The notes below the pieces were generated by a model. The model ran no database searches. It was not told the DNA's origin and saw nothing but the letters and a program-made list of their open reading frames with translations. A stretch of 64,000 nt of DNA from Flavobacterium ustbae (GTDB taxonomy: Bacteria > Bacteroidota > Bacteroidia > Flavobacteriales > Flavobacteriaceae). The translations under genes and the position numbers were made by a program. Every line of letters begins with the position of its first letter. Position 1 is the first letter of the stretch. Location: contig NZ_RPOC01000001.1 in the NCBI RefSeq assembly GCF_003946915.1, forward strand, positions 124,001 through 188,000, written 5' to 3'. Positions 23,468-31,458 of this stretch are shown here, in pieces.

Positions 23468-25369
23468 ATGAAAAAAGTAGTAGTAACAACTTTAATAATG
23501 ATGAGTTTAAACGCTATCGGACAGAATGTAATGTCGCCAGAATTGTTATGGAAATTAGGACGAGTAACTCCACTTGGACTTTCGAAAGATGAAAAAAATA
23601 TTGTTTACAAGGTTTCAACGCCTTCTGTAGCCGATAACAAATCGACTTCTAAACTTTATATTATTCCGGCAAACGGAGGAAATGCCACTGAAATTAAAGA
23701 CACAAAAGATGTTTTAAAAGACAAGAATATTTCGCCAGACGGAAAATTTGTAGTTTATAACGAAGAAGTAAAAATCGAAAGTGTTTTAGGTAAAGATTTT
23801 TACCCAGAGCTTAGTAAATCTGACGCTCAAATTTACAACGGATTAGATTATCGCCATTGGGATACTTGGAACGAAGGAAAATTTAATCACGTTTTTTATA
23901 AAGAAAACAAAGACGGAGCAAAAGGAATTGATATTTTGAAAGGTGAAACTTTCGATTCTCCGCAAAAACCTTTTGGCGGTGACGAAGATTATATCTGGTC
24001 GCCAGACAGCAAAAGCATTTTCTACGTTTGCAAGAAAAAAGCGGGAACTGCTTACGCGATTTCTACAAACACAGATATTTATGAGTATAATTTCGAAACT
24101 CAAAAAACTACTAATAAAACGGAAGGTAATTTAGGTTACGATACAGCACCGCAATTTTCTCCAACAGGAAATCTTTCGTGGTTGCAAATGAAACGCGACG
24201 GTTACGAGTCTGACAAAAACGATATTATTGTTGAGTTTAAAGGAATCAAACAAAACTTAACGGCAAACTGGGACGGAACTGTAGATAATTTTATCTGGAG
24301 TAAAGACGGGAAAACAGTATTTTTTGTAGCGCCTGTTGACGGAACAAAACAGCTTTTCTCTGTTAATTTTCCAGGTTTGACTAGAATTGCGATTAATGTT
24401 CGCCAATTGACAAACGGAGATTTTGACGTTAATGATTTGGTTGGGTTTTCTGGAGATGATATTATCGTGACAAGAACTGACATGAATCACGCTGGTGAGA
24501 TTTTTTCTTTCAACTTGAAGAAAAATACTTGGAAACAAATCTCGAATGTAAATACCGATACGTATAAAACTTTAGCGTTAAGCAAAACAGAAAAACGTTA
24601 CGTTACAACAACTGACGGTAAAAAAATGTTGGTTTGGGTAATCTTGCCTCCAAATTTTGATGCTTCTAAAAAATATCCAACTTTATTATTCTGCCAAGGA
24701 GGACCACAAAGTCCGTTGACACAATCGTATTCTTTCCGTTGGAATTTTTCTTTAATGGCAGCTAAAGGTTATGTAGTAGTTGCGCCAAACCGTCGCGGTA
24801 TGCCAGGACACGGAGTTGAATGGAACGAACAAATTAGTAAAGACTGGGGCGGACAAGTTATGGACGATTACCTTTCTGCTATTGATGATGTGGCTAAAGA
24901 ATCGTATGTTGACAAAAGCCGTTTAGGTTGTGTTGGTGCAAGTTATGGAGGATATTCTGTATTTTATTTAGCTGGAATTCACAAAAACCGTTTCAAAACT
25001 TTTATTGCTCACGATGGAGTTTTCAATACGGTTTCGATGTTAGGAACAACAGAAGAAGTTTTCTTTAACAACTGGGATTTTGGCGGACCATATTGGGAAA
25101 AAGATAATGCGGTTGCGCAAAAAGCGTATACAACTTTCAATCCTGCAACTTTGGTTCAGAACTGGAATAAACCAATTTTGATTTTCCAAGGAGGGAAAGA
25201 TTTCCGTGTGCCAATCGGTCAAGGACAAGAAGCTTTTCAAGCAGCTCAGTTAAGAGGAATAAAAAGTAGATTTGTTTATTTCCCAGACGAAAATCACTGG
25301 GTTTTAAAACCTCAAAATGCACAAGTTTGGCAAGGTGAATTCTTTAAATGGTTAGATGAAACTTTATAA
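23468..25369 (+). CDS. Prolyl oligopeptidase (S9) family peptidase, exported
   Basis: A 633-residue serine peptidase with signal peptide MKKVVVTTLIMMSLNAIGQ. The N-terminal two thirds form a WD/beta-propeller-like domain with repeats such as WSPDSKSIFYVCKK, FSPTGNLSWLQM and WSKDGKTVFFVAP. The C-terminal catalytic domain has FCQGGPQSPL, GCVGASYGGYSVFYLAG (nucleophile Ser), GGKDFRVPIGQG (Asp) and PDENHWV (His). It resembles periplasmic dipeptidyl or acylaminoacyl peptidases that take up peptides. The ATG at 23468 is chosen because it begins the signal peptide; the upstream ATG at 23417 adds an unrelated stretch. It ends at a strong terminator. Confidence 0.92.
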   Translation: MKKVVVTTLIMMSLNAIGQNVMSPELLWKLGRVTPLGLSKDEKNIVYKVSTPSVADNKSTSKLYIIPANGGNATEIKDTKDVLKDKNISPDGKFVVYNEEVKIESVLGKDFYPELSKSDAQIYNGLDYRHWDTWNEGKFNHVFYKENKDGAKGIDILKGETFDSPQKPFGGDEDYIWSPDSKSIFYVCKKKAGTAYAISTNTDIYEYNFETQKTTNKTEGNLGYDTAPQFSPTGNLSWLQMKRDGYESDKNDIIVEFKGIKQNLTANWDGTVDNFIWSKDGKTVFFVAPVDGTKQLFSVNFPGLTRIAINVRQLTNGDFDVNDLVGFSGDDIIVTRTDMNHAGEIFSFNLKKNTWKQISNVNTDTYKTLALSKTEKRYVTTTDGKKMLVWVILPPNFDASKKYPTLLFCQGGPQSPLTQSYSFRWNFSLMAAKGYVVVAPNRRGMPGHGVEWNEQISKDWGGQVMDDYLSAIDDVAKESYVDKSRLGCVGASYGGYSVFYLAGIHKNRFKTFIAHDGVFNTVSMLGTTEEVFFNNWDFGGPYWEKDNAVAQKAYTTFNPATLVQNWNKPILIFQGGKDFRVPIGQGQEAFQAAQLRGIKSRFVYFPDENHWVLKPQNAQVWQGEFFKWLDETL

Positions 25370-25386
25370 ATCATAAAAATATATTT

Positions 25387-25421
25387 AAACAGCCGTAGAT
25401 TTACATAATCTACGGCTGTTT
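25387..25421 (+). terminator. Rho-independent terminator, 15-bp stem
   Basis: AAACAGCCGTAGATT pairs with AATCTACGGCTGTTT around TACAT, followed by T-rich DNA. It is downstream of the S9 peptidase gene. Confidence 0.9.
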
Positions 25422-25566
25422 TTGTTTTCGAACCTTACAATTATGTAACATATTGACTATATTAACTTTTCTAAAAACAGATTTTTTTAGATAAATTGCA
25501 CTGTTTTAATAATCCCATCTCGAAGTCTCGGGGTCGGAACAATTTTCCCAAATCTTTCAGCAAAAT

Positions 25567-28005
25567 ATGGAGACTAAAAAGAGTTACACCGCAATCAAAG
25601 TTTTGTTTAGCTATGTTGCATTATTAGCTTTGGTGGTTACGGTTGGATGGTTTCTTTACTCTGAAAATGTCGTTTACAACAACCTAGAAGATAAGATTGC
25701 ATTAGAAAAAACAAAAATCCTAAGAGTCAGCAGATTGTATTCTAATGTGTATAAAACAGAAAGTTTAGCCAGACAAACTATTCAAAGCAATTCGGAGCAA
25801 GATTTTAAAAAATACCTGAGAGAAACAGACTCCCTACTTAAACGCATCGACACATTAAAACAAATTGTTACTACAGAATATCAAAAAACACTTTTGGATA
25901 GCGTAACTTATTTTTTGTCTGAAAAGACAGAAAATATTAAGCAATTAAAAGAAATCAAAAATAAAGCAGACGACGAAACTTCTGTAAATAATGCTATTGA
26001 CGAAATTACGAAAATGGAGTTTAACCTAAGAAAACTCGAACTTCAGGATTTCACCAAAAATCCCAATCAGCTTGGGAGTTATCAGCGCAGTGTTTTACAG
26101 CGATATGTTGATTATTTAAATTCGAATATTCCAGACGACAGCACTAATACTTTAAGTAAAAAAGCGTCTGATTCTATCTTAGCCAATTCTAAAAAGCTTT
26201 TGAGTTCTGTAAAAATAAAAGCCGAAAAAAAGAAAGAATCTTTGAATTTTGAAGAAAACAAACTGCTTCAGAATGAAATAGCCATTTCGGATCAGCTAAG
26301 AAAAATACTTCGAATTATTGAGCGAGAAATTATTATCAATTCGATTAAAAGCAACTCATTAAAAGAAAAATCATTAAAAAGAGTCAACGAAATTGTAACC
26401 GCTTCTGCCGTTATCGGCTTATTGCTGACCGTCTTTTTTTCGATTTTGATTGTGAGCGATTATTCAAAATCTCAATTGTATAAGAAGCAACTCGAAATTG
26501 CCAATTTCAAAACAAAGAATCTGCTCAAAAGTCGAGAACAATTAATTTCAACCGTTAGTCACGATTTAAAAACGCCTTTGAGTACAATTGTGGGTTATTC
26601 TGAACTTTTAGGAAACTCAGATGTCAACACCAAGCAGTCTTATTTCATTAAAAACATTAAAAATTCGTCTGAATATATTTCGCAGCTTGTTCAGGATTTA
26701 TTGGATTTTTCTCAGATTGAGGCCGGAAAAATTTCGATAGAAAAAGTTCCATTTCCATTACCTGAAATTATTGAAGATGTTGCTCGCAATATCCAAACGG
26801 TTTATAAGGAGAAAGATATTGATCTTATTATCAATGTAGACGAGCAATTTCAAAAACGTATTGTTGGCGATCCGTTTCGTTTAAAACAAATTCTGACGAA
26901 TATTATCGGAAATGCTTATAAATTTACCGAACAAGGCCATATTCGAATTGCCGCTTACGCGAATGAAGACCAGTTTTTTACCATTTCGATTCAAGATACC
27001 GGAATTGGCATTGAAAAAGCAAATCAGAAATTGGTTTTTGAAGAATTTGCTCAAGCGAATGAAAATATTGAAAAAAAATATGGCGGAACTGGATTAGGCT
27101 TATCTATCTGCCAGAAGATTATTTCTATTTTGGGTGGTAATCTAACTTTAGAAAGCATATTTGGAAAAGGAAGCACGTTTATTATTCGATTGCCTTTAAT
27201 ATTTGACAATAGCCAAAATATCCCTGTAACCGAAACCAAACCTAAGATTGCCAAAAACAATAAAAAACAGACTTTTATTGTTGTAGACGACGACATTAAT
27301 CTTTTGAATTTGACCAGTGGCGTTCTAAAACAAGAACAGCATCAGGTGTTTTCGTTTACTAATCCTACAAAAGCTTTAGAAACCATTAAAACCACGCAGT
27401 TTGATTTTGTTATTACCGATATTCAAATGCCAGAAATAGACGGATTTTCATTTTTAGAAAAACTTCGAGAACTTCCTGAAACCATTTTCAAAAATCAGCC
27501 CGTAATAGCATTAACCGGACGAACAGATCTTGAACTTTCTGTTTATAAAAATGCTGGATTTACAACTGTTGTAAAAAAGCCTTATTCGCCAAAAATCTTA
27601 CTAGAAACCATTCAGCATATTTTAGATCATGAAGAAGTTCCTATAACTGAGTATATTGAGAATGCCAATGAAAATACTTCTCAAATATATTCTCTCGAAA
27701 CCTTAAAAGATTTTCTCGGCCAAGATGAAGCGGCTTTAAAAGAGGTTCTAAAATCTTTTATAGAAACAAGTATAGAAAATCTAGGCTTTTTGAAAGTGGC
27801 TGTTCAAGAGAAAAATCACGATGAAATAAAATCTATTGCACATCGTATTGCACCAATGTTCAAACAAATTCAAGCAAATGAAATTGGCGAACTTTTAAAA
27901 GATTTAGAAAAAGAAGATTTAAATACGATTGATATAGAAACTACTTATATCGATTTAAAAGAAAAGATAAAAGTTCTTTTTGAAGCATTAAAACAAGAGG
28001 TTTAA
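25567..28005 (+). CDS. Hybrid sensor histidine kinase with receiver and HPt domains
   Basis: An 812-residue inner-membrane multistep phosphorelay protein. Order: TM1 (about 13-32); a periplasmic helical sensor (33-275) with no recognised ligand domain; TM2 (about 276-297); HisKA with phosphoacceptor His332 in TVSHDLKTPLS; HATPase with NIIGNAYKFT, DTGIGI and GGTGLGL; a receiver (about 570-690) with VVDDD and phosphoacceptor Asp618 in VITDIQMPEIDG; and a C-terminal HPt domain with His759 in IAHRIAPMFKQ. It lies tail to tail with a sigma-54-dependent response regulator 39 bp away, a plausible output partner. The ATG at 25567 directly precedes TM1. Confidence 0.94.
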   Translation: METKKSYTAIKVLFSYVALLALVVTVGWFLYSENVVYNNLEDKIALEKTKILRVSRLYSNVYKTESLARQTIQSNSEQDFKKYLRETDSLLKRIDTLKQIVTTEYQKTLLDSVTYFLSEKTENIKQLKEIKNKADDETSVNNAIDEITKMEFNLRKLELQDFTKNPNQLGSYQRSVLQRYVDYLNSNIPDDSTNTLSKKASDSILANSKKLLSSVKIKAEKKKESLNFEENKLLQNEIAISDQLRKILRIIEREIIINSIKSNSLKEKSLKRVNEIVTASAVIGLLLTVFFSILIVSDYSKSQLYKKQLEIANFKTKNLLKSREQLISTVSHDLKTPLSTIVGYSELLGNSDVNTKQSYFIKNIKNSSEYISQLVQDLLDFSQIEAGKISIEKVPFPLPEIIEDVARNIQTVYKEKDIDLIINVDEQFQKRIVGDPFRLKQILTNIIGNAYKFTEQGHIRIAAYANEDQFFTISIQDTGIGIEKANQKLVFEEFAQANENIEKKYGGTGLGLSICQKIISILGGNLTLESIFGKGSTFIIRLPLIFDNSQNIPVTETKPKIAKNNKKQTFIVVDDDINLLNLTSGVLKQEQHQVFSFTNPTKALETIKTTQFDFVITDIQMPEIDGFSFLEKLRELPETIFKNQPVIALTGRTDLELSVYKNAGFTTVVKKPYSPKILLETIQHILDHEEVPITEYIENANENTSQIYSLETLKDFLGQDEAALKEVLKSFIETSIENLGFLKVAVQEKNHDEIKSIAHRIAPMFKQIQANEIGELLKDLEKEDLNTIDIETTYIDLKEKIKVLFEALKQEV

Positions 28006-28012
28006 TAGAAAC

Positions 28013-28046
28013 AAAAAAAGCAGTCTAAATTTAGACTGCTTTTTTT
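28013..28046. terminator. Bidirectional terminator between kinase and regulator
   Basis: AAAAAGCAGTCTAAA and TTTAGACTGCTTTTT form a hairpin with almost no loop in the DNA, with A-runs and T-runs outside. It overlaps the regulator stop codon by two bases. Confidence 0.85.
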
Positions 28047-29400
28047 ATTCGATATTATATTGTTTCAATTTATTGTAAAGGGTTTTTCTGGTAATTTTTA
28101 GCAGTTTTGCTGCTTCAGATTTATTATTCTGCGTTTTGGATAACGCATTTATAATGGTTTCTTTTTCGTTTTCAGATAAAGAGAAAACTTCGTTTGCTGC
28201 AGATTGTTGTTTTTGAACTTGAAAAAATTCTGCTGGAAGCACATCACTTTCAATAAAATCACCTCTAGTTAAAAGAGTGGCACGTTTGACACAGTTTTGC
28301 AATTCTCTTAAATTCCCTGGCCAATTGTAATTTTGAAAAATAGAGACTACTTCTGGAGAAAATCCAACAACATCTTTATGCAATTGCTGATTGGCTTTTT
28401 CGAGGAAATAATCGGCAAAAACCATTAAATCTTCACCACGATCTTTTAAAGATGGCGACTGAATCGAAAACTCGTTGATTCTATGGTATAAATCCTCTCT
28501 AAAATCACCGTTTTTTACCGCCTCGCGCAAATCTTCATTTGTAGCTGTAATAATGCGTATATCGACGTTTATTTCTTTATTGCTTCCTACAGGTTTGATT
28601 TTTCTTTCTTGAAGCGCTCTTAACAACTGAATTTGGTTTTCGTAAGAAAGATTTCCAATTTCATCCAAAAATAAAGTTCCGCCATTTGCCGCTTCAAAAT
28701 ATCCCTTTTTATCATTGATGGCTCCCGTGAAAGATCCTTTTAAATGACCGAAAAATTCGCTTGCCGCCAATTCTTTTGGGATCGCTCCGCAATCTACCGC
28801 AATAAAATTACTGTCTTTTCTTCTGCTTTGCTGATGAATGCTTTTTGCAATAATTTCTTTTCCTGTTCCGCTTTCGCCAATAATTAAAACCGACATATCA
28901 GTTGGACTAACCAGCTGAATGTGATCTAAAAGTTTTTTGGATGCGGCTGAAATCCCTTTAACATATTCATTGCTTCCTGATGATGATTGCTTTTTTACTG
29001 CTTTCTTTTCTTTTACAGGAGCTTCTTCTTCTACTACTTTTGGCATTTGCAAAGCATTGGTAATAACAAGAAGAACTTCATCTGGGTTAAATGGTTTCGA
29101 AATATAATCTGCAGCACCATTTTTAATGGCTTTTACAGCAGTATTTACATCAGAGTAACCCGTCATTAGAATAATCGGAATATGAGGGTGTGAATTTTTA
29201 AATTCAGACATAAGTCCGATACCATCAGAATCAGGTAGGCGAAGATCTGTCAAAATCAAATCGAAAGATTCTTTTTTAACGGCTTCACGTGCTTCTGTGG
29301 CAGAGAAAGCAACTTTTACATCATACGCTTTTTTAATTAGAAATTTTTCTAATAATTTACAAAACGCAATATCATCTTCTATCACTAATATCTTCGGCAT
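28045..29400 (-). CDS. Sigma-54-dependent response regulator (NtrC/AtoC type)
   Basis: A 451-residue cytoplasmic activator: receiver (1-115) with acidic pocket EDD and phosphoacceptor Asp52 in LILTDLRLP, a Lys/Glu/Ala linker, an AAA+ domain with Walker A GESGTGKE (175-182), the sigma-54 contact loop, and Walker B GTLFLDEIG (241-249), an arginine-finger region, and a Fis-type helix-turn-helix (KSEAAKLLKITRKTLYNKLK, about 428-447). The contact loop reads GSFTGA (222-227) where GAFTGA is canonical, a tolerated natural variant. It should open -24/-12 promoters with RpoN. Its likely kinase is the convergent hybrid kinase; likely targets include the PepSY-like array upstream (inference). Confidence 0.94.
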   Translation of the reverse strand: MPKILVIEDDIAFCKLLEKFLIKKAYDVKVAFSATEAREAVKKESFDLILTDLRLPDSDGIGLMSEFKNSHPHIPIILMTGYSDVNTAVKAIKNGAADYISKPFNPDEVLLVITNALQMPKVVEEEAPVKEKKAVKKQSSSGSNEYVKGISAASKKLLDHIQLVSPTDMSVLIIGESGTGKEIIAKSIHQQSRRKDSNFIAVDCGAIPKELAASEFFGHLKGSFTGAINDKKGYFEAANGGTLFLDEIGNLSYENQIQLLRALQERKIKPVGSNKEINVDIRIITATNEDLREAVKNGDFREDLYHRINEFSIQSPSLKDRGEDLMVFADYFLEKANQQLHKDVVGFSPEVVSIFQNYNWPGNLRELQNCVKRATLLTRGDFIESDVLPAEFFQVQKQQSAANEVFSLSENEKETIINALSKTQNNKSEAAKLLKITRKTLYNKLKQYNIE

Positions 29401-29473
29401 TTGCTTCTAGGGACTTTTTTGCTAAAATAATATTATTAAACTTGTTATTTCATAAAATTATGTAAAATATGTA

Positions 29474-29508
29474 AAAAAAAAGAGATTGCTCAAAGCAATC
29501 TCTTTTTC
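29474..29508 (-). terminator. Terminator of the PepSY-like operon
   Basis: AGAGATTGCT (29481-29490) pairs with AGCAATCTCT (29494-29503) around CAA, flanked by long A-runs and T-runs. It lies between the last PepSY-like gene and the response regulator. Confidence 0.9.
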
Positions 29509-29538
29509 ACCAAAAACATAAATCTAAATTCACCTAAT

Positions 29539-29835
29539 TTATATCTTCAACCAGTTACCATTGACATCTGAATAGACAGTAGCCTTTTGGTCTCCAACTG
29601 ATATTTCGAGTTTATACTCTTTTTTTTCGTTTACAAATGCTTTTTCCAGTTTTGCTCCTGGATAAGCAGTCTGCAGAGCCGTTTTCACAGCTGCAGGAAC
29701 AGCATCTACGGTAACTTCTGTATATTCTGACTGAACAATTACAGTAGCTTTAGCATCTTTTGAAACAGACAATCCATTGGCATGAATTGACATTGTTCCT
29801 AAAACTACTATTGCTGATAAGATTAGCTTTTTCAT
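29539..29835 (-). CDS. PepSY-like secreted small protein, array member 5
   Basis: A 98-residue protein with signal peptide KKLILSAIVVLGTMSIHA. The mature part follows the array pattern: YTEVTVDAVPAAVKTALQTA, YPGAKLEKAF, EYKLEISVGDQKATVYSD and a final NWLKI. The fold resembles a single PepSY-like domain (alpha followed by a beta sheet); such proteins are thought to be periplasmic, with no enzyme activity established. It is the last gene of the five-gene unit, 14 bp after member 4, and is followed by the terminator at 29474-29508. In some databases relatives carry wrong enzyme names. Confidence 0.85.
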   Translation of the reverse strand: MKKLILSAIVVLGTMSIHANGLSVSKDAKATVIVQSEYTEVTVDAVPAAVKTALQTAYPGAKLEKAFVNEKKEYKLEISVGDQKATVYSDVNGNWLKI

Positions 29836-29849
29836 GATGCTGATTTTAA

Positions 29850-30143
29850 TTATTTTTTAATGATATTTCCAGAAGCATCTGTAAAAATAGTGTACTTCTT
29901 GTCTCCACTTGAAATTTCAAGCTTGTACTCGTTTTTATCATTTTTATACGCTTTTTCAAGCTTAGTATTTGGGAAGGATTTTTCAACTGTAGACTTTACA
30001 GCTGCCGGAACAGCGTCTAAAGCAACTTCAGTATATCCATCCTGAGCAAGTACTGATTGAGAAATTGAAATCGCTGGAAGAATGGCAGCATTTACTGAAA
30101 GACTTCCTAAAACGATCGCTGCTGATAAGATTAACTTTTTCAT
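29850..30143 (-). CDS. PepSY-like secreted small protein, array member 4
   Basis: A 97-residue protein starting at the ATG at 30143; an in-frame earlier start would add 23 residues that overlap the preceding gene and lack a signal. Signal peptide KKLILSAAIVLGSLSVNA; mature core YTEVALDAVPAAVKSTVEKS, FPNTKLEKAYKNDKNEYKLE and SSGDKKYTIFTDASGNIIKK. The C-terminal half is almost identical in design to member 3, suggesting these two arose by the most recent duplication. Only 16 bp separate it from member 3. Function unknown beyond the family. Confidence 0.83.
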   Translation of the reverse strand: MKKLILSAAIVLGSLSVNAAILPAISISQSVLAQDGYTEVALDAVPAAVKSTVEKSFPNTKLEKAYKNDKNEYKLEISSGDKKYTIFTDASGNIIKK

Positions 30144-30159
30144 AATATTGTGGTTTAAA

Positions 30160-30450
30160 TTATTTTTTAAGAATTTTACCAGAAGCATCTGTATAAACGA
30201 TCGATTTTTCACCTCGAACGGTTATCTCAATTTTGTACTCCTTATTATCATTAACCCAAGCTTTTTCAAGCACTACACCAGGATAAGCTTCATCTAAACC
30301 TTTTTTTACGGCTGCTGGAACTCCGTCCACTTCTTTATATCCATCCTGATCATTTACTGTATACACTAATTGATTAGTTGCTACAGGGGTCTCTGCGTAC
30401 ATCGACAAACTGCCTAAAACAATTGCTGCCGATAAGATTAACTTTTTCAT
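30160..30450 (-). CDS. PepSY-like secreted small protein, array member 3
   Basis: A 96-residue protein with signal peptide KKLILSAAIVLGSLSMYA and core DQDGYKEVDGVPAAVKKGLD, EAYPGVVLEKAWVNDNKEYK and VRGEKSIVYTDASGKILKK. It is two residues shorter between Y and VPAAVK than its paralogues (YKEVDGVPAAV against YTEVALDAVPAAV). The signal peptide is nearly the same as in member 4. It is in the operon, with 28 bp to member 2. Confidence 0.84.
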   Translation of the reverse strand: MKKLILSAAIVLGSLSMYAETPVATNQLVYTVNDQDGYKEVDGVPAAVKKGLDEAYPGVVLEKAWVNDNKEYKIEITVRGEKSIVYTDASGKILKK

Positions 30451-30478
30451 AGTAATAGTTTTTAAGGGTTAGACTTAA

Positions 30479-30775
30479 TTATTTTTTAATCCAAGTTCCA
30501 TCTGCGTTAGCAAAAAGATTTCCTGTTTTATCTCCAACAGTTACATCAAGCTTGTACTCAGATTTTGTGTTTTTATATGCTTTAGTAAGCACTGCATCTG
30601 GATATGCTTTTTTAAGAGCATCTGTAATAGCTGAAGGAACTTCTTCCAATTTGATTTCTGTATAATCATCTTGGATAGAGATTGTTTTTACGATTGTATT
30701 TGAAATTGGCGAAGTTGAAGCAAATGATGTTAAACCTCCCAAAACGATTGCGGCTGATAAAAATAAATTTTTCAT
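30479..30775 (-). CDS. PepSY-like secreted small protein, array member 2
   Basis: A 98-residue protein with signal peptide KNLFLSAAIVLGGLTSFAST. The core is YTEIKLEEVPSAITDALKKA, YPDAVLTKAYKNTKSEYKLD and VGDKTGNLFANADGTWIKK. It forms a subgroup with member 1: both have NLFLSAA, EIKLEE, and the NLFANADGTWIK ending, while members 3-5 have a different signal and a tyrosine strand (VYSD/IFTD). The 75-bp gap to member 1 is the largest in the array and could hold an internal promoter. Confidence 0.85.
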   Translation of the reverse strand: MKNLFLSAAIVLGGLTSFASTSPISNTIVKTISIQDDYTEIKLEEVPSAITDALKKAYPDAVLTKAYKNTKSEYKLDVTVGDKTGNLFANADGTWIKK

Positions 30776-30850
30776 GATAGTTATATTTTAATGTAGTTAA
30801 TTTGATCTTAGTATTCTTGATCTGGATTTTCACAAAATCTCAATTTTAGA

Positions 30851-31147
30851 TTATTGTTTGATCCAAGTTCCGTCTGCATTAGCAAATAAGTTTCCTACTT
30901 TGTCGCCAACAGTTACGTCAAGTTTATACTGTGCTTTTTCATTTTTGTATGCTTTAGTAATTACCGCTTCTGGATAAGCTTTTTTCAAAGCATCAGAAAT
31001 AGCTGCTGGTAATTCTTCTAATTTGATTTCAGTATATTCGTCTTCAATAGAAATCACTTTTACATTTGTATTGGTAATTGTTGTAGTTGAAGCGAATGAA
31101 GTTAAACTTCCTAAAACTAGTGCGGCTGATAAAAATAAATTTTTCAT
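30851..31147 (-). CDS. PepSY-like secreted small protein, array member 1 (operon leader)
   Basis: A 98-residue protein with signal peptide KNLFLSAALVLGSLTSFAST, then YTEIKLEELPAAISDALKKA, YPEAVITKAYKNEKAQYKLD and VGDKVGNLFANADGTWIKQ. As the first gene of the array it lies behind the operon promoter; a -24-like TTGGCACG word is found about 78 bp upstream of its ATG (31221-31229). The mature protein is about 75 residues and should be periplasmic. Confidence 0.85.
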   Translation of the reverse strand: MKNLFLSAALVLGSLTSFASTTTITNTNVKVISIEDEYTEIKLEELPAAISDALKKAYPEAVITKAYKNEKAQYKLDVTVGDKVGNLFANADGTWIKQ

Positions 31148-31211
31148 AACGTATATATTTAAATTAATAGTTGTTTACGCTTTTAAGTAATGAAATTATT
31201 ATGCCGTAAAA

Positions 31212-31229
31212 GAAAAGAACCGTGCCAAA
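31212..31229 (-). promoter_or_regulatory. Candidate sigma-54-type promoter with incomplete -12 element
   Basis: Read on the minus strand the sequence is TTTGGCACGGTTCTTTTC. TTGGCACG matches the -24 element fully. At the correct distance the -12 position has TT instead of the expected GC, so the match is partial. It lies upstream of PepSY-like member 1, and a sigma-54 activator is encoded next to the array. Confidence 0.35.
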
Positions 31230-31356
31230 CACTATAAAAACCTGTTTTTAAAGGCATTACATCAAATATACTAAAAAAAGATAAAATTTAAAATGTGTGT
31301 AAAAGAGAAAAGAAGTGTGTAATAAGTAAACACTTTTAGTGTAACCTTGGGATGAT

Positions 31357-31401
31357 ATTCCAAAATTTTTATCCCGAAGCTTCGGGATAAAAATTGGAAT
31401 T
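31357..31401. repeat. Palindrome with TCCCGAAGCTTCGGGA core
   Basis: The 16-bp perfect palindrome TCCCGAAGCTTCGGGA at 31372-31387 is extended on both sides by ATTCCAAAATTTTTA and TAAAAATTGGAAT, with a two-base bulge. The same core type occurs at 15486, 48529, 48989 and 52185. Confidence 0.8.
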
Positions 31402-31427
31402 TAATTTAAGAGGAAGTATATAAAAAA

Positions 31428-31453
31428 GAAAGGCTGTCAATTTTGACAGCCTT
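31428..31453 (-). terminator. Terminator of the fatty-acid operon
   Basis: AAAGGCTGTCAA (31428-31439) pairs with TTGACAGCCTTT (31442-31453). On the minus strand it is followed by CTTTTTTATA, so it ends accC transcription. Confidence 0.88.
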
Positions 31454-31458
31454 TGTAT

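Noticed and set aside
25513..25535. Another member of the TCCCGA palindrome family upstream of the kinase gene
   Set aside because: The sequence (ATCTCGAAGTCTCGGGGTCG) only roughly resembles the family and does not form a proper palindrome; it may be a decayed copy, but I cannot support it.
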